From contig JAFLDS010000016.1 of assembly GCA_017302295.1 (NCBI GenBank), positions 1 through 64,000 on the forward strand: a DNA stretch of 64,000 nucleotides, read 5' to 3'. A program made the position numbers and the translations under genes. The stretch's first letter is position 1, and each line of letters begins with the position of its first letter. The notes under the pieces are model-generated. The model saw only the letters and a program-made list of their open reading frames with translations, searched no databases and was not told the origin of the DNA. Source of the stretch: Thauera sp. (GTDB lineage Bacteria; Pseudomonadota; Gammaproteobacteria; Burkholderiales; Rhodocyclaceae). Of this stretch, positions 35,545 through 44,961 are shown piece after piece.

Positions 35545-35634
35545 GCGCCGGTCGCGCAGGCGTTGCGGTCCGCCGGGCGTAAGGCCCCCCCGCCCACCCG
35601 TGCCCAGCAGCCGGGGCACGGGCGTGCAGGGATG

Positions 35635-36501
35635 CTAGTGCCGCGTCACCACGACCTCCAGATACTCGCCTGGCACCACCAGCGAGCCGCCTCCGCCGAC
35701 GTTGCGCGACTCCAGCAGTGTGAGCAGGTCGGCCTGCAAGCGTGCCTGGCCGTCGCCGTCGAGTGCCGCGAAGGCCTTGTGTGTGGGGCCGTAATAGGTG
35801 CGGAAGACCTCGACCCAGTGCGCCGGCGAGCGGTAGCGGAAGTTGAAGATGCGGCGGCTGCAGCGGATGTCGTCGGCGTGCGGGCCAAACAGCTCGACGA
35901 CATAGGGTTCGTCGCCCCACTTGACCGGAGAGCGGAGGCCCGCGGGCGGCGGCACGTGGCTGCCGACCAGGCGGAACAGCTGGCCGATGAAGCCTTCCGG
36001 CGTCCACGCCGCAAAGCCGATGCGCCCGCCCGGGCGTACGACGCGCAGCAGCTCGGCGGCGGTGCGGGCGTGGTCGGGTGCGAACATCGCGCCGAAGGTG
36101 GACAGCGCCACGTCGAAGCTGCCGTCGGCAAAGGGCAGCGCCTCGACATCGGCCGCCTGGAAGCTCACCGCGAGCCCTTCGGCCTGCGCGCGCGCCGCGC
36201 CCTTGTCGAGCAGATGCGGCACGTAGTCGGTGGAGGTGACCGCGGCGAAGCGACGCGCCGCGGCGAGCGTGGCGTTGCCGTTGCCCGCGGCGACGTCCAG
36301 CACGCGCTCGCCGGCGCGCACGTCCGCTGCCTCGGCCAGCGTTTCGCCGACGATCTGCAGCGTGGTGCCGATGACGGCATAGTCGCCGCTCGCCCAAGTG
36401 GCCTGCTGGCGCGTCTTGATCGCGGCGAGGTCGGGAGCGGGGCTGGGGGCAGCTTGCGGTGCGGCTTGCGTGAGCGTGCACGTTTCGATGGGGGCGTTCA
36501 T
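35635..36501 (-). CDS. SAM-dependent class I methyltransferase
   Basis: A 288-residue protein with a Rossmann-like methyltransferase fold of the UbiE/Methyltransf_11 type: motif I VLDVAAGNGNATLAAA, motif II AADVEALPFADGSFDV, and motif post-I VVRPGGRIGFAAW. The substrate is unknown. It is divergent from an AraC regulator 192 bases away, which may control it. Confidence 0.85.
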   Translation of the reverse strand: MNAPIETCTLTQAAPQAAPSPAPDLAAIKTRQQATWASGDYAVIGTTLQIVGETLAEAADVRAGERVLDVAAGNGNATLAAARRFAAVTSTDYVPHLLDKGAARAQAEGLAVSFQAADVEALPFADGSFDVALSTFGAMFAPDHARTAAELLRVVRPGGRIGFAAWTPEGFIGQLFRLVGSHVPPPAGLRSPVKWGDEPYVVELFGPHADDIRCSRRIFNFRYRSPAHWVEVFRTYYGPTHKAFAALDGDGQARLQADLLTLLESRNVGGGGSLVVPGEYLEVVVTRH

Positions 36502-36692
36502 GGTTGGTCTCCGTTGGGGTTGGGGCGGGCCGCTGCGGGCTCTTGCCGGGGGGCGGGGTACCCCTTTCCGACGCCTTCATTCTTTCGCTGGAGCGGATTC
36601 GATGCTTGACTGAGAGTCGGGCGAACTTGCTCGTGCGTCCGCCATTGGCGGCGGCGCGTCCCGCGAGCGGGAATCTTCTGGAGCCGAGCGCG

Positions 36693-37694
36693 ATGAGCCG
36701 CGACACGCTGTCCGATCTGCTGGGCGCCGTGCGCCTGCGCGGCGCGGTGTTCTACTACGTGAGCTGCTGGCACGACTGGGCGGCCGAGGCGCCGCCTGCG
36801 CGCGAGATCGCCGACGCGGTGATGCCGGGCGCCGAGCATGTGATGGAGTTCCACATGGTCGCCCGCGGCCGCGGCTGGGCCGCGGTGAGCGGGTTGCCGC
36901 CGGTGCGGCTGGAAACCGGCGATATCATCGTCGTGCCGCATGGCGACGGCCATGTTCTCTCGAGCGCGCCGCATGTGAAGCCGGTGCGAATCGAGGCGGA
37001 GTGGGTGTTCGCCACCCGGCACGAGCCCAAGCCCTTGCCGATCGCCTTTCACCATGGCGACAGCGCCGTGGGCGCGCCGGCCCCGGCGAGCGACGCCGAC
37101 ACCGTGCTGGTGTGCGGCTTCCTCGGCTGCGACCTGCGCCCGTTCAACCCGCTGGTGGCGGCGCTGCCGCGCCTGCTGCATCTGCCGGCGGCAAACGCCG
37201 GTGGCTGGGTCGAGCGCGTCATCGACCAGGCGGCGCAGGAGTCGGCCGAACGGCGGCCGGGTGCCGACGCGGTGCTCGAGCGCCTGGCGGAGATGATGTT
37301 CGTCGATACCGCGCGCCGCTATCTCGACACCCTGCCCACGGAAGCCACCGGCTGGCTGGCCGGACTGCGTGACCGCCATGTCGGCCGCGCGCTGGCGCTG
37401 CTGCACGAGTTTCCGGACCGGCCCTGGACCATGGACGAACTGGGTCACCAGGTCGGCCTGTCGCGCTCGGCCCTGCACGAGCGCTTCACGCAGTTCCTGG
37501 CCCAGCCGCCGATGCACTACCTCGCCAGCTGGCGCATCCAGCTCGGCTCGCGCCTGCTGCGCGAGACGCGCCGCAGCGTGGCGTCGATTGCGGTGGAAGT
37601 CGGCTACGAGTCCGAGGCCGCGTTCTCGCGCGCCTTCAAGCGCCTCGTCGGCCTGCCGCCGGCGACCTGGCGGCGCAATATGGCAGCGGCCTGA
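36693..37694 (+). CDS. AraC-family regulator with cupin N-terminus
   Basis: A 333-residue regulator. The N-terminal half is a cupin-type sensor (VMEFHMVARGRGWAAV ... LETGDIIVVPHGDGHVL), as in the cupin_6 group that often responds to reactive chlorine species or acts on neighbouring oxidoreductases. The C-terminal 100 residues contain two HTHs: WTMDELGHQVGLSRSALHER and VASIAVEVGYESEAAFSRAF. ATG at 36693 follows GGAG 10 bases away. Divergent from the methyltransferase gene. Confidence 0.85.
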   Translation: MSRDTLSDLLGAVRLRGAVFYYVSCWHDWAAEAPPAREIADAVMPGAEHVMEFHMVARGRGWAAVSGLPPVRLETGDIIVVPHGDGHVLSSAPHVKPVRIEAEWVFATRHEPKPLPIAFHHGDSAVGAPAPASDADTVLVCGFLGCDLRPFNPLVAALPRLLHLPAANAGGWVERVIDQAAQESAERRPGADAVLERLAEMMFVDTARRYLDTLPTEATGWLAGLRDRHVGRALALLHEFPDRPWTMDELGHQVGLSRSALHERFTQFLAQPPMHYLASWRIQLGSRLLRETRRSVASIAVEVGYESEAAFSRAFKRLVGLPPATWRRNMAAA

Positions 37695-37822
37695 GCGCGG
37701 CACCCGCCGACGAGCGTCGCATGGTGTGCCGCCTTGCACGCTAAAGGCGCGAATTGATATTGCGTTGCAACAGAAGTGCTAATCTGTTGTCCGACAGTGT
37801 CACCGTCCCGTTGAGCCGCACC

Positions 37823-40141
37823 ATGAGCGAAATCGATCTCCACAAGTTCTTCCTCGAGCAGGTCCGCCTGTTCGAAAGCTTCCCCGCCGACAAGGTCGAG
37901 GAAATCGTCGGCAAGTCCCGTCTCGTCACCTTCGAGGGCAACGAGGCCATCATGGAGACCGGCGACCGCGGCCGCTTCATCGGCGTCATCGTCAGCGGCC
38001 ACGCCGAAGTCTCGGTCACCGACAACACCGGTGTGCGTACCGTCATCCAGCAACTCGGGCCGGGCGACATCTGCGGCGCGATTTCGCTGCTCACCGGTGA
38101 CCCCATCATCGCCGACGTGATCGCCGGCAACCGCTGCTTCGTGCTGACGATCCCGCAGGAGGTCGTGCATGCGCACATCCTCGGCAATCCGAAGGCGGTG
38201 GCCTATCTGTCGCGCGTGCTGACCGACGTCACCCGGGCGATGTCGGTGGACATCGTCACCGCCAGGGCGCGCGCGGTGGCCAAATCCGTGGATCCCTACG
38301 CGCTGTCGCTGAAGACCGAGATGCCGGGCAAGGTGGTGGTGCTCAATGTCGGCCTGAGCCAGATCCACTTCGGCATCTACGACACGCAGGACCTCGGCGC
38401 CGACGTGCAGGGCGTGATCGACAACACCGATGCGAGCGTTGCCCGCGTCAGCGTGCGCGTGGGCACGCAGAGCCGGACTTACGAGCGCGCGTCGTTCCCG
38501 CACTCCGAACTGTTCGCGGTGATGCAGGAAGCGGCGGAAAAGCTCGGCAGCCACTTCGCCTTCCATCTGCCTGACGTGATCGCCGTCGGCCATCGCGTGG
38601 TGCATGGCGGCAGCCGTTTTTCCAGCGCGGTCGTCATCACCGCCAGCGTGATCGCCGACATCGAGGCGCTGGCGCCGTTCGCACCGCTGCACAACCCGCA
38701 GAACCTCGCCGGTATCGAAGTGGCGATGAAGCAGCTGCCTCACGTACCCCATGTGGCGGTGTTCGACACCGCCTTCCACCAGACGCTGCCGCCTTACGCC
38801 TATCTGTACGGACTGCCGTACGAGCTCTACAAGCAGGAAGGCATCCGCCGCTACGGCTTCCACGGCACCTCGCACCGCTACGTGTCGCTGAAGTCCGCCG
38901 AGGTGCTCAAGCGCTCGCTGGGCGAGCTCGAGATCGTGTCCTGCCACCTCGGCGTCGGCGCATCCATGTGCGCGATCGACCACGGCCGCTCGGTCGACAC
39001 CACCATGGGCATGACGCCGACCGATGGCCTGATCATGCCGTCGCGGGCCGGCAGCCTCGACCCGGCGGTCATGATCAGGCTCATGGAGCACTACAAGATG
39101 TCGCCGGCGGAACTGTCCGACCTGGTGAACAAGCAAAGCGGCCTGAAGGGCATCTCGGGCCTGTCGGGCGACATCCGCGAGATCGAGGAAGCGGCCAACG
39201 ACGGCCACCACCGCGCGCTGCTCGCGCACAAGGCCTTCTGCTACCAGATCCGCAAGAACATCGGCGCCTACGTCGCGGCGATGGGCGGCATCGACGTGCT
39301 CGCCTTCACCGGCGACGTCGGCGAGACCAGCGCCGCGGTGCGCAGCCTGGCCTGCCAGGGCCTGGGCTACATGGGCATCAAGCTCGACGAGGAGCGCAAC
39401 CGCAATCTCGGCCGGCTGAGCTCGCACGCCATCATCTCGGCCGACGACTCGCCGGTGAAGATCCTCGTCATCGCCAACGACAACGAGCGCCTCGTCGCCT
39501 GGGAAACCCTGCGCGCGATCGAGCGCAACGAGCTGCTCGTGGGCACGGACGAGAAGAAGCACCCGATCCCGATCGAGATCTCCGCCCACCACGTGCATCT
39601 GTCGCAGGCCGATGTGGACAAGCTGTTCGGCCCCGGTCACCAGCTCACGCCGCAGCACGAACTGTCCCAACCCGGGCAGTACGCCTGCGCGGAGAAGGTG
39701 CATCTGGTCGGCCCCAAGGGGCGCATCGCCAACGTGCGCGTGCTCGGCCCGACGCGCAAGGAAACCCAGGTCGAGATCGCGATGACCGAGCAGTTCAAGG
39801 TCGGCATCCAGCCGCCGATCCGAGAATCGGGCGACCTCGCCAACACGCCGGGCATCACGCTGGAAGGCCCGGCCGGCAGCACCACCATCGAGCGCGGCGT
39901 GATCTGCGCCCAGCGTCACATCCACATGACGCCGGAAGACGCGCTGCGCCTGCATGTGCGCGACAAGTACATCGTGCGCGTGCGCATCGAGGGCGAGCGC
40001 GAGCTGATCTACGGCGACGTGGTGGTGCGCGTCAGCCCCTCCTACCGTCTGGCGATGCACATCGACACCGACGAAGGCAACGCGGCGAACATCCGCACCG
40101 GCATGGTCGGCTACATCGACGCGATCCAGAGCCGTCACTGA
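37823..40141 (+). CDS. Fusion: cyclic-nucleotide-binding, acetate/propionate kinase and PduL-type phosphotransacylase
   Basis: A 772-residue three-part protein. Residues 1-150 form a cNMP-binding beta-roll (ETGDRGRFIGVIVSGHAEV). Residues 168-560 are an acetate-kinase fold with N175, R258, D315, H347, R408 and E501 at the catalytic positions; the first loop reads LNVGLSQIH instead of the usual INCGSSSLK, and HLGNGAS is HLGVGAS. Residues 580-772 are a PduL-type phosphate acyltransferase with Zn-ligand motifs H589-H-V-H592 and H699-I-H701. One chain could thus convert acyl-CoA plus phosphate to acyl phosphate and then make ATP, under nucleotide control. ATG at 37823. Confidence 0.85.
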   Translation: MSEIDLHKFFLEQVRLFESFPADKVEEIVGKSRLVTFEGNEAIMETGDRGRFIGVIVSGHAEVSVTDNTGVRTVIQQLGPGDICGAISLLTGDPIIADVIAGNRCFVLTIPQEVVHAHILGNPKAVAYLSRVLTDVTRAMSVDIVTARARAVAKSVDPYALSLKTEMPGKVVVLNVGLSQIHFGIYDTQDLGADVQGVIDNTDASVARVSVRVGTQSRTYERASFPHSELFAVMQEAAEKLGSHFAFHLPDVIAVGHRVVHGGSRFSSAVVITASVIADIEALAPFAPLHNPQNLAGIEVAMKQLPHVPHVAVFDTAFHQTLPPYAYLYGLPYELYKQEGIRRYGFHGTSHRYVSLKSAEVLKRSLGELEIVSCHLGVGASMCAIDHGRSVDTTMGMTPTDGLIMPSRAGSLDPAVMIRLMEHYKMSPAELSDLVNKQSGLKGISGLSGDIREIEEAANDGHHRALLAHKAFCYQIRKNIGAYVAAMGGIDVLAFTGDVGETSAAVRSLACQGLGYMGIKLDEERNRNLGRLSSHAIISADDSPVKILVIANDNERLVAWETLRAIERNELLVGTDEKKHPIPIEISAHHVHLSQADVDKLFGPGHQLTPQHELSQPGQYACAEKVHLVGPKGRIANVRVLGPTRKETQVEIAMTEQFKVGIQPPIRESGDLANTPGITLEGPAGSTTIERGVICAQRHIHMTPEDALRLHVRDKYIVRVRIEGERELIYGDVVVRVSPSYRLAMHIDTDEGNAANIRTGMVGYIDAIQSRH

Positions 40142-40146
40142 GGCGG

Positions 40147-42294
40147 CTAACGCCGCAACAGGTCCGGCACCAGCGCCTCTGCGGCGAAAGCGCCGGAGAT
40201 CATCACCGCCTCGATGCCGGGGCCGTGGGTGGCAGCCCCCGCCACCACGAGGTTTCGCACCGGCGAGCGGGTGGGGATCTTGCCGCGCTCGGCCTTCACC
40301 CCGTAGATGCTGCCGTCGCTGGTCCAGCCGTAGCGGTGGAAGGTGACGGGGCTGGCATCGGTTCGATAGACGATGCGCGCGTCGATGTCGGGAATTGCCT
40401 GTTTGGCCAGGGCGATCATGCGGTCGCCTGCGGCCCGCTTGCGTGCGAGATAGGCGGCCGATCGGCGATGCGCCCGATACTCGCCGTTGCCCCGGGCGAC
40501 GCCGTCATCATCGGCCGGGATTCCGGGGAACCAGGACGGCGCCTCCTTCGAGCCGATCAGCGTCAGCAACTCGACCGTCGAATAGCCGGCCTGCGCGCAG
40601 TCCGGATCGACCCTGGACGGGATGACCATCGAAACGTCACCGGCCGTGCCCTGGATATGGATGATGGGCGGTAGGTCGAGCTCACCGCGCAAGGCGAGGC
40701 TGACGGCGAAAGCCGAGCAGGCCGGCCGCAGCGGTCCGACCTGCTCCTCCAGCCGCCGCGCCAGGGGTTCGTCGGCGAGCAGGTGATGCAAGCTCGTGCG
40801 CAGGTCGGCGTTCGTGACGACCGCGCGAGCCCGCACGCAGCGTTCCGGTGCGCCGCGCTTGCTTGTCACGACGCCGCAGGCGGCACCTTCCGCGGTGAGG
40901 ATGCGGCTGACCGCCGTGTGCAGATTGACCGCGCCGCCGCGTGCTTCGATCGCGTCCACGAGCCGCTGCGCGATGCGCCCCGATCCCCCCAGCGGGTAGT
41001 ACCCGCCGCGGAAGTGGTAGCCGAAGATCGGGACCATTTCGCGCACCAGGGTGTGTTCGAGGTCGTCCGTGATGTAGCCGGCCAGGGCCGAGATCCGCCT
41101 CAGTACCGCCGCATCGCGCACGTGGCGGCCGACGAATGCCTGCCAGGGGCGATCGAGCCAGGTCGCGGCGAGCGGATGACGGCGCGCGAAATCGAGCAGG
41201 CCCCGCGGCGTCGAGGGCGTCCCGGGAATCCCGCCGCGCTCTGCGGCAGTCGAGAACATCGCCTCGTACACGGCGTGGATGTCGTCGAAAAGCGCGCGCA
41301 GGCCCGCCGCTTCGGCCGGGAACTCGTTTGCCAGCAGGCCCACGTAGGCGTGCCAGTCGCGCGGTACGTCAATCGCGTGACCATCCTGGATGTAGCGGTG
41401 ATCGAGACGCACCCACTGCGCCTCGTCGGCGATCCCCAGGCGTTCGAACACGCTGCGCACGGTGCCGCCCGGGTGCCAGCCCGAGACGTCATGCACACCG
41501 GCGTCGAAACGGAAGTTCAGTGCTTCTCCGGTCTGGGGATCGCGCAAGCGAGCCCGGCGTAGCCAGGTGTGGGAGAAACCGCCTGGCACCACGTGCTGCT
41601 CGAAGACCGCGACCTTGAGGCCCGCGTCGGCAAGCAGCGCAGCGGCAGTCAGCCCGCCGATGCCCGCGCCGATCACCGCCACGTCGCAATCATCCGGATC
41701 GTCGCTCGCGACTGGCGCCGCGCGGAAGTCAGGCGCAGGCCAGTCATTCCGGCGATCGCCCGCGGCCATCTTGCGCAAGCCGCGTGCGGCGAGCAGCTGC
41801 GGCAGCAGGATGGACGCGACGCCGCCGAGCGCGGCGGGCAGCCAGTGGGCAGGCGCTGGCAGCGCCAACCACGCCGCTGCGGCAAGCCAGGTGAACAAGG
41901 CCGCCCACAGGGCCGACAGCTTCATGTTGACCGCGACGAAGAGCGGAGCTTCACTGGCGCCGCCAAAGTCGGCGGCCGAGAACTCCGCGGTCCATGGCTG
42001 TCGCCGGACAAGGCCGACGACGGCGCCCATCGCGAGGCAAGCCATGACGATGGCCATCGCGCGGGACGTGACGGTGACCGCGCCGCTTGCGAGCGCCGCA
42101 GCGGCCAGACCGAAACCGACGATCAGGCCGGCCTCGAACGTTGGCGGGAGCTGACGGCCACGCTTCAGCAAGGACGCGCCCAGTGCCCAGCCGAAGGCGG
42201 CAAGCGCGCCCGGCATGGGATACCCTTGCGACGCCGCGATCAGGAAGATCGGCAGTGGAATCAGCAACAGATTGACGTGGAGGAAGGTCTTCAT
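40147..42294 (-). CDS. Membrane-anchored FAD oxidoreductase, phytoene desaturase/retinol saturase-like
   Basis: A 715-residue protein. The first 170 residues are five or so membrane helices. A Rossmann FAD site follows, G209-x-G211-x2-G214 (VIGAGIGGLTAA), and the rest resembles the CrtI/carotenoid isomerase/retinol saturase family, ending with the typical GIEAVMISGAFAAEAL FAD-binding tail. Substrate unknown; a lipid or isoprenoid is likely. Start at ATG 42294; ATG 42330 would put the operator in the coding region. Divergent from a TetR gene and likely controlled by it through the two palindromes between them. Confidence 0.8.
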   Translation of the reverse strand: MKTFLHVNLLLIPLPIFLIAASQGYPMPGALAAFGWALGASLLKRGRQLPPTFEAGLIVGFGLAAAALASGAVTVTSRAMAIVMACLAMGAVVGLVRRQPWTAEFSAADFGGASEAPLFVAVNMKLSALWAALFTWLAAAAWLALPAPAHWLPAALGGVASILLPQLLAARGLRKMAAGDRRNDWPAPDFRAAPVASDDPDDCDVAVIGAGIGGLTAAALLADAGLKVAVFEQHVVPGGFSHTWLRRARLRDPQTGEALNFRFDAGVHDVSGWHPGGTVRSVFERLGIADEAQWVRLDHRYIQDGHAIDVPRDWHAYVGLLANEFPAEAAGLRALFDDIHAVYEAMFSTAAERGGIPGTPSTPRGLLDFARRHPLAATWLDRPWQAFVGRHVRDAAVLRRISALAGYITDDLEHTLVREMVPIFGYHFRGGYYPLGGSGRIAQRLVDAIEARGGAVNLHTAVSRILTAEGAACGVVTSKRGAPERCVRARAVVTNADLRTSLHHLLADEPLARRLEEQVGPLRPACSAFAVSLALRGELDLPPIIHIQGTAGDVSMVIPSRVDPDCAQAGYSTVELLTLIGSKEAPSWFPGIPADDDGVARGNGEYRAHRRSAAYLARKRAAGDRMIALAKQAIPDIDARIVYRTDASPVTFHRYGWTSDGSIYGVKAERGKIPTRSPVRNLVVAGAATHGPGIEAVMISGAFAAEALVPDLLRR

Positions 42295-42330
42295 CGCACT
42301 CACCCAGCCGGACGCGTCCCGGCGAATCAT

Positions 42331-42345
42331 GTTTACGCTGTAAAC
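42331..42345. promoter_or_regulatory. TetR operator, palindrome 1
   Basis: GTTTAC-GCT-GTAAAC, a perfect 6+6 dyad in the intergenic region between the oxidoreductase and TetR genes. A second copy lies 27 bp away centre to centre. Confidence 0.75.
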
Positions 42346-42357
42346 ATAGATCGTGCC

Positions 42358-42372
42358 GTTTACGATGTAAAC
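42358..42372. promoter_or_regulatory. TetR operator, palindrome 2
   Basis: GTTTAC-GAT-GTAAAC, same half-sites as palindrome 1. Two sites between divergent genes suggest one protein controls both directions. Confidence 0.75.
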
Positions 42373-42393
42373 ACGATTCGCCATACTGCCGCC

Positions 42394-43014
42394 ATGAACA
42401 AGGCGCGCAACGCGAAAGAAGCTGCTCAGCAGGGCGACCTGCGCGAACGGTTGCTCGACGAGGCGATCACCATCCTGGAGGCGCAGGGTCCGGAGGCGCT
42501 CACGCTGCGGGCAGTGGCTGGCGCGGCAGGTGTCTCGCACATGGCGCCGTACCGCCATTTCGCCGACAAGGAGGCGCTGCTGGCTGCGATTGCCGAGCGG
42601 GGCTTTCGCGCGCTGTCGGCAGCCATGGGCGATGCGGGGAGGTCCGGTCAGGACCTGCTGTCGCAGTTGCACGCTTTCGGCTTGGCTTACCTTGCCTTCG
42701 CCCGCCGCCGCCCGGCGCTGTACCGGCTGATGTTCGGTCCGGCGCTGGCGGGTAAGCCGCAGTACGCGGCGCTGGCGCAGGCGGGCGGCGAGGCGTTCGC
42801 GCACTGCGCCGATGCGGTCGCCGCGATCCTGCGCGAACGCGCTGTTGTGGCGGACGCCGAGCCGCAGGCCTTGGCCGTCGCCACCTGGGCGCTCGTCCAC
42901 GGACTGGCCATGCTGCTGATCGACGGCAGGCTCGCCATTACCGAGGGCGGAGCGGAGGAGGATGCGTTGATCGCGCACGTCCTGGCTTTGCACGCCAGGA
43001 CGTTTCGCGGGTGA
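42394..43014 (+). CDS. TetR-family regulator
   Basis: A 206-residue regulator with HTH at about residues 15-65: RLLDEAITILEAQGPEALTL, RAVAGAAGVSHMAPYRHFAD, KEALLAAIAERGF. The C-terminal domain is of the TetR_C_13/WHG type (LHAFGLAYLAFARRRPALYRLMF). It is divergent from the membrane-bound oxidoreductase gene, and the two GTTTAC-N3-GTAAAC sites lie between them. ATG at 42394 fits the HTH spacing. Confidence 0.85.
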   Translation: MNKARNAKEAAQQGDLRERLLDEAITILEAQGPEALTLRAVAGAAGVSHMAPYRHFADKEALLAAIAERGFRALSAAMGDAGRSGQDLLSQLHAFGLAYLAFARRRPALYRLMFGPALAGKPQYAALAQAGGEAFAHCADAVAAILRERAVVADAEPQALAVATWALVHGLAMLLIDGRLAITEGGAEEDALIAHVLALHARTFRG

Positions 43015-43102
43015 CGTTGCTGCACGCAGCGGGGCTGAGCGGGCGGTGCCGGCGACGGCGCGGTGTCCGGGTGGCCGGCGGTGCGCGGGCTCGGCGGCGT
43101 CC

Positions 43103-44434
43103 TCAGCGCATCTCGAACGCTTCCTGGTGGAAGCGCATTCCGCCCATCCCGATCGACCGCAAGCCGGCCCGAAGCGTATCGGCGAGTCCTTGCGGACCGC
43201 AGAACCAGATCTCGGCGCGCTTGCCGTGCCGCCCGCGCTCGCGCAGGGTCTCGGCGCTGAGCCGCTCCTTGCGTTCGCTGCACAGGATGTGCAGCCGCAC
43301 CGAGGGCAGCGTTGCGCACAGGGCCTCGAGCCGTGCGACGAAGGGGTCCGATTCGCGCTGGCGCACGCTGTAGTAGAAGTCCACATCCGGCGCCTTGTCG
43401 GGCGTTGCCTGCAGACTCTCGAGCCAGGCGAGGAAGGGCGTCACGCCGATGCCGCCGGCGATCCAGACCTGATCGCGCCTGTGCGGCCCTGAAGGCAGGT
43501 TGAAGCAGCCGTAGGGCCCTTCGATGCGCACCGGCTGCCCGGGCTGCAACCGCCGCGCGAGGCCCTTCGTGTAGTCGCCCAGGGCCTTGATCTCGAAGCG
43601 CACCCGGCCGTCGCCGCGGTCGGCGCTGGCGATGGTGAAGGGGTGGGCGCCTTCGAACTTGTCGAAGGTGACGAAGGCGAACTGCCCGGCTCGGTGTCCG
43701 CGCCAGCCCTCGTTCAGCCGGCAGGTGACTTCGGTCAGTCCGGCGCCGGGCTCGCGCACCGATTCGACCACGCCCTCGACCCGCCGGCGCTGGCCGATCC
43801 AGCCGGCGAGCGCCTGCACGCTGGCCACCGAGCCGCCGGCGATGAGCAGCGCCAGCAGCGCGCCCACCGGCTGACCCCAGTAATCGAGCGGCGCGAGGAA
43901 GGCCGCATGGAAGGCCAGCGTCAGGTACAGCACCGGCATGATCTTGTGCAGATAACGCCAGATCTTGAACGGAAAGCGTTTCCACAGCGTCAGCACCAGC
44001 ATCGCCAGCAGCGCGTAGATGGCGAACTCGCCGAGTTCCTCGGCGACGTCGCGCATCGCTTCGAGGACGCTGCCGCCGTGGTCCTTGGGCAGACGGCCCT
44101 CACGGCCGACGAGCGCCTTGATCACGTCATCGGACATCTCCACCAGCCAATGCAGCGCGGCGAAGCTGATGGCGAGGATGCCCGCCCACTTGTGCACCCG
44201 GTAGATGCGGTCCATGCCGCCGAACGGGCGCTCCAGCCAGGCCGGCCGGGTGGCGAGCACCATCGCCAGCGACATCAGCGAGAATGACCACAGGCCGGTG
44301 AGCGTCAACGCGTGCTCGCGCACCGCCCAGGCGTTGACGGGCGCGACGGCTGACACGCCGGCTGCGGGTGCCAGCAGGTTCCAGCCCCACGCCAGGGTGA
44401 CCAGCGCGATGAATGCAGCGAGAAAGCGTTTCAT
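43103..44434 (-). CDS. Ferric reductase-like flavocytochrome b
   Basis: A 443-residue membrane flavocytochrome. Six or so helices of the ferric-reductase-like/cytochrome b domain (about 1-215) contain His residues placed for two hemes (HKWAGILAISFAALHWL and KIMPVLYLTLAFHAAF). Then an FAD-binding domain (HPFTIAS) and a NAD-binding domain (WIAGGIGVTPFLAWL ... FCGPQGLAD). It would send NAD(P)H electrons across the membrane, here probably to the diheme cytochrome encoded upstream. Start at ATG 44434. Confidence 0.85.
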   Translation of the reverse strand: MKRFLAAFIALVTLAWGWNLLAPAAGVSAVAPVNAWAVREHALTLTGLWSFSLMSLAMVLATRPAWLERPFGGMDRIYRVHKWAGILAISFAALHWLVEMSDDVIKALVGREGRLPKDHGGSVLEAMRDVAEELGEFAIYALLAMLVLTLWKRFPFKIWRYLHKIMPVLYLTLAFHAAFLAPLDYWGQPVGALLALLIAGGSVASVQALAGWIGQRRRVEGVVESVREPGAGLTEVTCRLNEGWRGHRAGQFAFVTFDKFEGAHPFTIASADRGDGRVRFEIKALGDYTKGLARRLQPGQPVRIEGPYGCFNLPSGPHRRDQVWIAGGIGVTPFLAWLESLQATPDKAPDVDFYYSVRQRESDPFVARLEALCATLPSVRLHILCSERKERLSAETLRERGRHGKRAEIWFCGPQGLADTLRAGLRSIGMGGMRFHQEAFEMR

Positions 44435-44447
44435 GATCCGTGCTCCT

Positions 44448-44939
44448 TCAGTCGTCCTCGAAGTAACCCTTCGCGGCGTCGATGTGGCAGGCGGTGCAGT
44501 TGGCCTTGCTGCCCACGTCCTTGCGTGTCCAGTCGGTTTTGGGCACCTCGCGGTGCTCACGCGCCCATTTCGGCAGTTCGGTGATCCGTAGCGGCGCCTC
44601 GCCCGGCTTCATGCCGCGCAGCAGCTTGCTGGCGTGGCCCGGCGCATCCCCTGCGTTGAGCGTCAGATAGCGGGTGATGGCAGCGGCCGTGTCGGCATCG
44701 ACGCTGGCGTCGTCGCCGAAGTGGTTCTGCAGGTCGCCCATCATGCGTTTCCACGAGGCGCCCGGCAGCATCGACGGCGGAAAGGCCAGGTGGCAGCTGC
44801 CGCACTCCTGCAGCGTCAGCTTGTCGGTGACCGGGGGGTAGTACTCGTCGTCGCCGGCCTGTGCCCGGCCGAGCAGCAGCGCAGTGACCGCCAGCGCAGC
44901 GATGCCGACGGCGAGCGGGCGGATGATGTTCGTTGTCAT
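44448..44939 (-). CDS. Diheme cytochrome c (DHC type)
   Basis: A 163-residue exported cytochrome with a signal peptide (IIRPLAVGIAALAVTALLLGRAQA). Heme sites: C46-G-S-C49-H50 and C148-T-A-C151-H152. It matches the DHC family found beside SHP genes in Rhodobacter and Shewanella, where it is the electron donor to SHP. The gene follows the SHP-like gene by 22 bases and precedes the flavocytochrome by 13. Confidence 0.88.
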   Translation of the reverse strand: MTTNIIRPLAVGIAALAVTALLLGRAQAGDDEYYPPVTDKLTLQECGSCHLAFPPSMLPGASWKRMMGDLQNHFGDDASVDADTAAAITRYLTLNAGDAPGHASKLLRGMKPGEAPLRITELPKWAREHREVPKTDWTRKDVGSKANCTACHIDAAKGYFEDD

Positions 44940-44961
44940 GACGGATCTCCTTGGCCTTCGC

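Noticed and set aside
37604-40138. 844-codon open frame on the minus strand opposite the acetate kinase fusion
   Set aside because: It is the exact antisense of a gene with clear catalytic motifs; long antisense frames are common at this GC content. The translation is His/Asp/Val-rich with no family similarity.
42295-43386. 364-residue N-terminal extension of the membrane oxidoreductase
   Set aside because: It would run through the divergent TetR gene and both operator palindromes.
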